Assembly: GCF_963675165.1 (NCBI RefSeq)
Contig: NC_087383.1
Location: forward strand, 1,374,001 to 1,438,000
Length of the DNA stretch: 64,000 nucleotides
Reading direction: 5' to 3'
DNA from: Halichondria panicea
Taxonomy: Eukaryota > Porifera > Demospongiae > Suberitida > Halichondriidae
Position 1 is the stretch's first letter, and the number at the start of each line of letters is the position of its first letter. A program made the translations under genes and the position numbers. Shown here piece after piece: positions 51,585-61,259 of this stretch. Below the pieces are notes generated by a model, which had not been told where the DNA came from, made no database searches, and saw only the letters and a list, made by a program, of their open reading frames with translations.

Positions 51585-53789
51585 TTATGCCGTTGGCCAC
51601 TCTGGATGGTGTGTAAAGTGTTGTCCTCTGTACTTCTGTGGCTGATTAAACATGCCCCCAGCATGTGTAATGCCAGCGCCAGTGGGTTTTGGTAGTATCC
51701 GGTTGTGCCAAATCTCCGGCTTCAAGTCAATACCTCTCTCGTCCCTGAAATAGAAACAATTTAAGGAATGAGTAGATCAATAATAGTAATAATTTCTATG
51801 GGCTCTCAAAAACGTAAGTGTTGGGCATTCAGGGTTTATAGGTGACTTAAGGTTTATATGCAAGCATGCAGTGTTATAACAATTCTAAGTACAGAAGTGA
51901 GCATACTACTATACATTAAATCGTACAGTGCACTTACTTGGTTGCTCGCATTGTCATCTTCTTTCCATGCAAACCAAAGCCTTTCCCATCAAAGACAGCA
52001 CTTGCCGTTTGTCCTGTTTCCGGCTGCTTCTTGCGTCCTTGTTGATGATGCTTGGAGTAGCTTCCTCTGTGAGACTTGCTCTGCTGGTGAGAAGCTGAGT
52101 GTCTCCTAGGACGCAGTGTAATGGGATAGCTGTTAGCACGATAGTGGTTGTCTAAGCCGTTCATTTGATAGTTCTGAATTGTGTAGAAACCTGGCGGCTG
52201 AAATCCTTGGTTGTCGTCAGTGGCGATCGCAAGTGTTTCCAAAACGTTAAGCAAAATTTTCCGCTCTGCACAATGAAAAATGGATGATTATAGCTATAGC
52301 AATAATAGTGTGATGGACTCTTCATACCTGATTCAGATGCATTCTGTAGCCAGCTCTGCACTTTTTCACTGGACTCTGGCTGTAGAACACTGTCTAATGC
52401 CTGCAGTATTAGTAAATCAGTTTGCAGCATTTCCTTTTGCCAAATGCTCATACATGCACTGTAGCTATATATACAAGAAATGTCCCTCACCAATTAACTT
52501 GTATATGAGCCTCCATCTACTATAAACATACCTTAGTCAGTCGTACATCTTCAGAGTTATCGTAGCCAGTTTGTAGCATTTGAAGAACCAATTCTCTCTC
52601 TGTAAGTTGCACAGTGTCTGTTAATTCTAACACTGTCAGAATGAACCTCACCTCTAGAGGATGCCACCTTCAGCCATTTCTTCAACACAGGAAGTGACCC
52701 CTCTTTGACTGTACCTTTTATCATTCGACTCTGTGCGTAAAAATAAAGAAATTCAATATGACTATAATTCTACTATATATATAGTATATACTGATAGCTA
52801 AGACCATGCACTGCTCTCACCTGTGGACTAGCTGGTCGAAACATTTTCTTTGACTCTGTACTAGCATATCTGGGCATAATTTGAGCCTTTGTTCCTGAAA
52901 CTCCAGGCAGTAGACAAGCCCCTGATGCTTCAGCTGTGGGCAAGATGATACAGGATGCTCAACTAGTCTATTCTAATAGTGTAATGGTAAGGAATATTAC
53001 CTGAGGCACTCTTCTTTCTCGGAGAGCCTGGATACTCTATTTTGGCAACGTTTGTGATAGGGACTTCATTTTTAGCATCCCCAGCTGCCATGCATAAGAT
53101 ACATTTAAGAGCACAGTTATAGTTGTAGATGGTAGACACATTGATTTCACAGCTCACTGTTATAGTCGTTGGTGTAGTCCTCATAGAATCCTTCGTTGAT
53201 GTACCTCCATGTGTCCGGGGGAGGGGGAATGGCCCTGTGGTGCTTGTGAGTGCGTCCTGGAAACTGCCATACCATGAATGCCTGCAAACACCCACAACAT
53301 TAGTGAGCTGGTATGGCTTCAGCTAAGGTGGGTGGGGCTCTTTTGCATGCAGATGCAGTGTGGACAATCCCAGCTAAGACAATCACTTACATTTGATGGA
53401 TGGGGGTTGTTTCGTCTTGTACTGGAAGCAGGTCTCATCGGGACAGGTGTACCTCTCTTCTTTGGGCCGAAATCCTCTAAGTACTTTGTCGTCCCCCATT
53501 GTGGGTCAACTGATGCAGCCTCTTTCTCTTTCCCCTGCCCTTGAAAAATGTGTGAAGCCTCTTGTTCTCTTCTTGACTCCAGAGCAGACTTGACTCTCCT
53601 CCTTGGCACTCTTGTGTGGAGCTCTGGAATTCCTGACATAGGTCTTTGCTGAGCTGTTGCTTCTTTCTCTGAGTTGTGGGGCCCATAGCCTGAGTCTTTA
53701 GAGAGTGGGTCACATTGAGAGGCAGACTGCAGACGAGCACCTGCTGACTTGCGACGCTCTAGACACCTCAAGCTTGCTTGAGAAGACAT
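51585..53789 (-). CDS. Paralogue C of an unrecognised three-gene family
   Basis: Nine exons, 5' to 3': 53391-53789, 53158-53281, 53001-53084, 52821-52933, 52652-52730, 52532-52599, 52328-52400, 51938-52265, 51585-51744; about 480 residues. Motifs: STRRNNPHPSN/AFMVWQFPGR, GFYEDYTNDYNTGDAKNEV (compare A), helical units VLKKWLKVASSRERELVLQM and KVQSWLQNASESERKILLNV, a His/Gln/Lys-rich linker, then PEIWHNR and the terminal GQHFTHHPEWPTA. The intron after NNPHPSN matches A and B, and the helical units are split by introns at the W-to-ER position as in B. Probable role is structural; none is assigned. Confidence 0.85.
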
Positions 53790-54014
53790 GTTCACCTTTA
53801 GTTTATGTTAATAGATCTAGCTATTACATAACCCCAATGAAGACTATGAATAAAGTTATGTTTATTAGTCTATGAACTATTGGATATAGACTACCTCTCA
53901 AATTTTAATGCACCAAGAGCAAGAGCAATGAGCTGCTATAGATATAAAAAGCACAAAACACAATACTGAACACAAAATTGATACATGAAAACACTGTCAC
54001 ATAATTAGATTGTT
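53790..54014. other. Spacer between cathepsin 3' end and paralogue C
   Basis: 225 bp, AT-rich, containing the promoter of paralogue C. No X-box-like sequence was seen here. Confidence 0.4.
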
Positions 54015-56069
54015 CTATACCACAGGAAATCCAGCGTCAGATGCTATGCCGCATGTATTTACACCTCTTCGCATTAGAATGTACCCACCATCTCCCCAGG
54101 TTGTACCGTAGCTGCAGAAAGAAAGAGATAGAGAAAAGGAATGATCAATTTAAAGTATCATTTCCTTCAACTTGCCTGTTTTTTACGATCCAATAAGCTC
54201 CGTAGGTAGCATCTGTGCCGTATCCCACGACAACCATTTCATGAGTAGCATTTCTCGGATCAGTACTGCAGCTGCTGGAACTGTAGACACCTTCCCTATA
54301 GAACTGTGAACAAACAGCATTCATTACACCATTAGCTTGATGGACTGCATCTGTAACATCCGAAGTGTATACAAGAAGCTATTATATTATGGTATGAGCT
54401 CAATGTGACAGGTGAGATCATTGTCTCTCAGTAATAAGGTAGAGTTTTGGACAACAGTATTGAAATAGGAAGATATGATAAATCGATATAAATGGAAACC
54501 GTGCGCAAGAGTTCTCATGTTTACAGCATTGCTATAGCAATTGACATTACCTGAAACACTCTGTGCATATGGTCAATCGCAACAGTCACAGGACCTTCCA
54601 TTTGCACAGCCTCAGCTAGTGCCTCTTCATTGCCTGACTCGATAACTCGAATACTCGTAATCTTAGCACCAACATAGTCTGGACTGAAGTTACAAAAGCC
54701 ACTCTGCATGGGGAAATAAATAATTCCAAATTCAATAAGGATCAAAATCAAAGCTTTCAAAGGGTTTAAGCTATACGTACATACCACTGACTTGTAGGGA
54801 TAGTATGCACTCGTGTCAATTCCTCCATTTTTGATTATGTACTCCCACGACGATATGTAGTTACCATTCTGACAAGCTGCATTGCCGTATGGCTCTGTAA
54901 ATAGAAGGGGAACAATTATATGTGGAAGAAATACACACCATGCCGTAAGTTATATAGTTTCTGGTAATAATCAATGGATTTGATATTAAGTTGTCAACAA
55001 TTAAGTGTGTAACTTGCTTGAGCAGTCTAAGATCTCTTGCTCGCTCAGTGCAACAAGGTCACGTGATGCGATGGCATGTGCTCCTTCCACTGCACCTACA
55101 CTTGCAAACGCAAAACAGGAGTGACAACGATAGTCCTCCTGCAGCCGTAAAAATATGTGCATCAAGATGTATTCACATACATATTATACTGCAGTGGCAT
55201 TACTTGCTATCAATAAGAAGAGCTAAAAATCGTAATCTGATCTATATTATGGGCCCCACGGCTACTGACCAAAACACAAAATTGAATATTAATATGCATC
55301 ATGCACTAGCTACATCAGGTCTAATACCACATCACTTATATACCTGGTTTTTGACTTGCGTTACAGCACCTCTGTCCCGCCAGTCCACCAGCTCTTCTCT
55401 GAGCTGCTCCTTCAAGTGGCCATGGCTGTAGGTGCTCATAAACATATCATTGTAGTTTCCTGAGTACTGCTTGTGACACTTGTAGAAGTCACTCCATTCT
55501 TTAAATGTCTGCAAAAAACATTTGCCATGACAAAATTATCAATTGAATTGGTCCCCTTTAATTAAATCTTTGATTTAAGCTAAGCATTCCATGTGATAGA
55601 CCAAACTATATACAGACAATGATTGTTCCCAAAAGGCCCAAATTTTGAGGAAAAACGTAGATAATAACAATTATAGTATCAAAATCCCCTGTTTAAAGAT
55701 GCTACATGCACCAAACTCTGGGTACATACCTATTAAGAATGTACTAATGACAATACTTACAATATCTCCAAAGTGGTTCATCCCAAGAGTGTAACCAAGC
55801 TTCTCTTGGTGATGATTGTGCTCTTCGATGTAAGCCAAGTTGTCCATCCACACAGTGAATCGTTTCAACTCATCCTCGTACGTTTTATACTGTCGGCTGT
55901 GCTGTACCTTCCAAAGTGTCCATGCTCCATTAAGTTTATTAATCTGAGAATAAGCTCCTCTCTTGGGTAATGATGATGATGACCCAAATGGTGTAATTAT
56001 TTGACTCAACAAGAAGAGGAGAAAAAAGAGATGTCTAATAGATTGGAGGACACTCTTAAAGTAGATCAT
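54015..56069 (-). CDS. Papain-family cysteine protease (cathepsin, C1A) with I29 prodomain
   Basis: Exons, 5' to 3': 55761-56069, 55344-55508, 55018-55138, 54785-54894, 54551-54703, 54176-54303, 54015-54111; about 360 residues. A hydrophobic leader (HLFFLLFLLSQIITPFG) precedes an inhibitory prodomain (WTLWKVQHSRQYKTYEDE, YTLGMNHFGD). In the mature enzyme, VDWRDRGAVTQVKNQ supplies the oxyanion Gln, CHSCFAFASVGAVEG the catalytic Cys, HEMVVVGYG the His and WIVKNSYGTTWGDGGYIL the Asn. The Cys motif reads CHSCFAF instead of the usual CGSCWAF, and the residues after NQ are EDYR. Two introns, after 55018 and after 54176, need GC donors (gcaagt) to keep frame. Likely lysosomal or secreted; the exact cathepsin class is uncertain. 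Confidence 0.88.
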
Positions 56070-56516
56070 TGTACTCGCCACTTTTTCATTTCTTCAGCCT
56101 ACTGATTTCTACGTACTGTAGGTCTGTGGCTGTTGCTTATCAAGATATCGTATATATGTCGTAGACTGGAATGCTAAATATCTATCACCTCTTGTACACC
56201 TATTAAAGTAAGTGAATGGTCAAAAGATGTCCACATGTATCGTTACAGTGTACAAATGTGTGGGAAGACCATGTTAGGATCTGTCTGGCTACTATGGCAA
56301 CTTGTTGCATTTTAACCTCTGAGGCACGTACACAAAATAAAATTGCCTATACAGGGAGTTCACTGAACAAGGTAATGAATACGAACACACTCAATAAACT
56401 GACAGCAAAAAAAGAACTACGTAATTATAAAAATGTCAAAAAAATTTCAGGGACACACTTCCGTTACACAAGACAAACTGGTTAAACTATTGTGCAAAAA
56501 AATTGTTTTAAAAAGT
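56070..56516. other. Spacer, nothing recognised
   Basis: 447 bp between the M28 peptidase stop and the cathepsin start, both on the minus strand. AT-rich with runs of A; no gene, repeat or motif recognised. Confidence 0.4.
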
Positions 56517-59500
56517 TTAGATATCACCGTCGACGTCTTCAAGGACATAGTCATACATGTACTCACTGGGATTCAAAAAACCTTTCAAATTGTCTTTCAT
56601 CATGAGAGTCTGCAAAAATTCAATAACCAGTACAGTTACAGAACTAAAAATGGAACTTACATTCAAAACGGAAGCAGCTGCTTGTGCCATTTGTTCGTAC
56701 ACCTCTTGATTGATGTTATCAGTTGTGTCACAATACTGCAAGTGTGAGCAAGACATTCATAAGTCATAGAATGTGAGAACAAAGAATCAAAGCATGCAAA
56801 AGCCGAATACATAATGTACATGTATTGACAAGGAACTAAAAAAAACAAAATCACCTGGTGATAGCAGGGGTCAAGGATCGCACCAGCCAGTCCACCGAAC
56901 ATGAGCTGGTCCTCACGAGTCTTTGTTTCATCAGCACCAGTAGCCAGACCACCAGCTGGGGGGAGATGTACGTGTTGGTTAAATTAGTGTGAAATAAACA
57001 TTAATTTTAAAGAACCCTCAGTCATGAGGGTATGGAGTTACTATGGTAAGGCTAGGGAATACGAAGTGGTTACCAGATGTCAACGCCACTGATAACGCTA
57101 GGGAATAACTGTCAACACAGGCGGAGTGGTATACCTGGAATGTCAACGCCACTCTCAATGAAGGGTCCATAGTCGGAACGTCCAGTGAATGGGGTGAGTT
57201 TGTACGGCAGCTCCAGAGACCTACAGTGCAGGAGTGCATGAGGAGAGAACAGAGCAGGGAGATATCTTACTTGAATCTTTCCACAAAGAGTTCTTGAATG
57301 GTTATACTTGCTTCACGCACGAGAGGATTCTCAGCCTATAAAGAACATATTCAAGTTCTAACACGTAAAGGGTGCACTTTTAAACTATAGCTTACGTCAG
57401 ATCCGTTATAGATTTGCCGGATGTAATTTGGCGACCCCTAAAAGAATAAACAAGCACAGGTATATAATTCATGTACAAACGGATCATTTACTTATACTTA
57501 CAATCATATCAAAGTTGAGGTTGAGAGCGATTTCTCCATAAGCTGACTCAGGGAGGCTCTTCACGTAGTGGTAGGATCCCATGAGGCCCCATTCTTCAGC
57601 CGCCCAGAAGGCAAACAATACCTTGTTCTCTGGGTTAGTGCCACGTCTAATCAGCTGGAGGGCAATCTCTAGATTAGCCATGGAGCCACTCCTACAGGGA
57701 GATAGATTGACGATTGAGGATAGTTAACGCACTAATAGAATACAAACAGCTAATTATTTTCAATGGCAGGCAGAGACACAACATATGGCGTAGAAACTAG
57801 CCTAATTTGCTCCTATAATACATGTGATACTATAATTGATATTAAAACAAATTCCCTAGGCAAGCATATTGGAATAAGACCAATACTCACCCATTATCAT
57901 TAATGCCAGGCCCAGCAGGTACAGAGTCAAGATGAGAGCCCACCTATATGGGGGAGTGTATATGTGTCAAACACATTCATTGATAGCTAGACTATAAGCT
58001 TCTTAACACTTACTACAATGATAGAGTCTTCACTCCCTCCGTCAGTGTACGCTAGAATGTTGTACGTCATATAGAAATCAACCATCATATTGACAGAGAG
58101 ACTAACTGTAATATCTCCCTTTAAAAAAAGCAATTGTAGTGAAAGCTATAGAGCAGCGAATGAAAAGTGAACATACTTGTGGGTTAAAATCCTTGAGAAG
58201 ATCTCCCACATTATAGTTAGTTCCAAGTAAGGGAAGATCGACAACTTTAAAGTCATCAGCAGTTTGCTCTGAGACAGGGATCAAGGGACAGATAGAATTA
58301 TGATGGCCGATCTTGTAACACGGAATAGAATCTTACCGTAGACTCTCGCTGTGGGTGGTGAGCTTCTATATGTCTCATCATCTGTCCTTGTCATTAATAG
58401 AGCAATCACTCCAGCACTCTTAGCGGCACTGGCCTGTTAGTAGGTGGAGCAAAGCAAGGGATTTAATAAGACCTCAATGACTCATCACTGATGCTATTTT
58501 GAGGTGTCTACATAATCATACTGACAGTATCAAAGTGTATAAGTGTGTTATAGCTAGTAGATACGTTTTAAGTAGTTGCATAACTATGCATACTGTACAC
58601 AAAACAAACAAATTTATATGGTGGATGAAATGTCTAAGTGGCGCCTGTATGAATGGGGTGAATACGGTAACTGTCAGCACCTACCACGTCAAACAGGGAA
58701 GGGCACTTGCTGTAGTCAATGAGTGCTACTGTGTTATCTGTGAAATCACTCTCATTGCAACCTGGTGAAAACAAAAGTGAATGAGCAAAGAAGACTTATA
58801 TTAACTTACCGGTAACTATGTTAAGTGTTCCACTGATTACACCGCCAGTGGCTCCAGAGTACCTCATCACATTGAACTGTGTCCCCTGGAGTGGTGGATA
58901 ATACACAACAGGTGTGAGCAATGCATGCACACAATGACATTATTATATTCACGATTTTAATTAATTACTGCAATGAGAATCACATGCACACACACACACA
59001 CACACACAAGCGGACACATGATACAAGAAGAAGTTGTACCAGTTCAAAGTTGAAGGTGTAGTTCAGTATTTCTGCCGAGAGGGTGTGGTCACCATGGTTT
59101 TCATAGGTAGCCATCTAGAGGGGACACTCATTAGATCGAGTACAATGTATAGGGAACATGTCGCTACTGATCTTACCTTAAAATATTGCCTGGTGAGATT
59201 TGTGTAGCCGGCATTTTGTAGTTTTTCAAAGACTTGCTCTGAGGGATAGAGAGGAATGATCAATATCAAAAAGTTTGTAACAAGATAAGTGGATGTGCAC
59301 ATACCAGCAGATTCGTTGTATCCGTACATCACTGCTCGACTGTTCATATACAAACAGAAAAGAAAAAGTTAGTAACAGACACAGATCAATAAAAGGGACT
59401 ACATGTACATGCAGGCATACGTACGTATACGTACATGTATACTACTGTTACCTGTTGCTATTGGCTACTGCAATGTCTTCCAGATCCTATTCATAAATAA

Positions 59501-60302
59501 AAAACATCATGTGACATAGTTAATACAATTATAAAAGCTAGACAATTTTTTCCCACAGACACCCCAACACAATGACAGTCATAATGGCTGCATGGACATA
59601 CTCAGTAGTACTCACTTCATTAGCACAATGAACAATTGACAATGCACATAAAAGCAAGTACATAATTATTATATAGCTGGAGCAGTAATTGGTGCCTTAC
59701 GTGTATACACACTGCAGGTATTTACTGAACATGTACACATGTACACTGAGTGCATGAAACAGATATACGCATGTATATAATGACACCTTCAAGTGAGCCA
59801 TTAGGTTTTCAATCTTGATGGAGTTTTCAAGCTGCGCTTGACTGTTAGCAGCAACAGTTACTCCTGCTGCCACTCCAATCACTACCACCAGTGCCACTGC
59901 AACGAGGACAACCACAGCCACAATCCACAAGGTCCGATTCTTGGAGCCAGACTTATAGTCATAGGAAAAGGATTGTGATTGCCTGTAAAGGTGAACAGTT
60001 GTATATCGTCTGCCGTATAAATCACCTGAATCTACAGGCTATATTATAAGCAAAATTAATAATGGGTGCTAATAATGGGCAAATGTCTCTGCAAAGCCTG
60101 TTTGTGAGCTACCGATATGTATGTAGATTAGAATTTCAAAGCTCACCTGGTAGCCACAAGTGGATCGCTCTCAACCTCACCACCAGCAAGTCCAAACTGC
60201 ATGTACAAGCAAAAAGTTGCAGTCATGAAAAATTGAAGACGGCTAGATGCAAGACCATGCAACTGTATCATGTCAGCAACTAACCTTTGCATTTTCTGCC
60301 AT
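56517..60302 (-). CDS. Type II membrane M28-family zinc aminopeptidase with PA domain
   Basis: Twenty short exons: 60285-60302, 60147-60196, 59787-59982, 59452-59486, 59305-59339, 59177-59238, 59040-59114, 58810-58885, 58685-58761, 58337-58433, 58177-58268, 58014-58118, 57891-57943, 57502-57691, 57396-57437, 57271-57335, 57135-57220, 56855-56955, 56661-56735, 56517-56609; about 540 residues. A cytosolic N-tail is followed by one helix (WIVAVVVLVAVALVVVIGVA). A protease-associated region (GATGGVISGTLNIVTG, ALIDYSKCPSLFDV) lies inside the catalytic domain. Zinc ligands and catalytic acids are visible: GSHLDSVPAGPGINDNGSG, FWAAEEWGLMGS, LNLNFDMI and CYHQ. This pattern fits aminopeptidases of the M28 family (metal-dependent N-terminal peptide trimming, extracellular side). 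Whether it is closer to microbial-type or PSMA-type enzymes needs a tree. Confidence 0.88.
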
Positions 60303-60467
60303 TTTCAAAGGAGATGTGTGGTCAGTCTACTTGCTTGCAAAATGATCCAGCTATAGTTAGCCTATACAGTATACAGTGCAAGTGGGGAGCTAGCTAGGGT
60401 TGTGTCTGTGCGCGCAGTGAGGCATGTGACTCTACGGAGAGCTTGTAAGGGGAATTCCATACATTTT

Positions 60468-60481
60468 GTTGCTGTAGCAAC
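60468..60481. promoter_or_regulatory. RFX X-box palindrome upstream of RIIAD1
   Basis: gttgctgtagcaac is a near-perfect inverted repeat matching the X-box (GTNRCC-N-RGYAAC) with one base different in the left half. It lies 64 bp before the RIIAD1 start codon, the usual distance for ciliary X-boxes. Confidence 0.6.
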
Positions 60482-60544
60482 ACTAACAAATAACATTATT
60501 CATTGTCATCACCTCAATGCACCCATTTCAGGAATCTACTAGCC

Positions 60545-61008
60545 ATGGAGTTGGAGTTGCAACTGGAGACCAAGCTTAGCCAGAAGCCTAATCTGGAGCC
60601 AAATGACACCACTGCACTCACTAAAGAGCAACAAGATAAACTCAACCAGCACAAGGTATATAAAAGTGGGTGCAACGTATTCCAATCTCATGTTCACGTT
60701 TAGGTAACATCAAGAATTGAGAACGAGTACTATCTAAGAAAGCATCCGGAACTGTCAGTATTGATCTCAAACTTTGTCAGGTGAGTGGTGTGCTTGTCTA
60801 TTAATGAAAGCTCATCATTTACTATACACACACTGTATGATACAGTGAGGTCTTACTAACTCGTCCTGCCAAGATCAGAGAATTTGCTGCAGGTAATAAC
60901 GCATTCTCTCAAATAATTATGTGCACCCCACAACCATTAAAATGCTTTTCTTATTATACAGAATATTTCACTGATCCCGAACTATCAGAGAAACACAAGA
61001 TTCAATAA
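60545..61008 (+). CDS. RIIAD1: RIIa domain-containing protein 1
   Basis: Exons: 60545-60655, 60704-60780, 60846-60892, 60962-61008; 93 residues. The protein starts MELELQLETKLSQKP and then follows human RIIAD1 closely: KVTSRIENEYYLRKHPELSV (human KIQTRIANEKYLRTHKEV), LISNFVSEVLLTRPAKIREF and AAEYFTDPELSEK. The RIIa fold is the dimerisation/docking helix pair of PKA regulatory subunits, which binds amphipathic helices of anchoring proteins such as those in radial spokes. The gene is divergent from the M28 peptidase (242 bp apart) and carries an X-box-like site in that spacer, in keeping with a ciliary role (inference). Confidence 0.92.
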
Positions 61009-61259
61009 TGACAGCATTCATGTACACCATTTGAGGGCCTATACTACATGTACTTCAGAGAAATTAAGAATACAAAACAAAAGAGCAGAGCATGAAAACT
61101 TGTACTGGTTTAGCTGTATATATGCTACTGTTGTTTGTTGTATAGTTAAAAAACTGTTTCTTTTATTATCTGTTCTGCACATAATTATATACAGGCAAAT
61201 TATTACTAAAATGTCCCTTTGCCTACTATATACAGGCAAGCGGAGTCCCTTCACGACAT

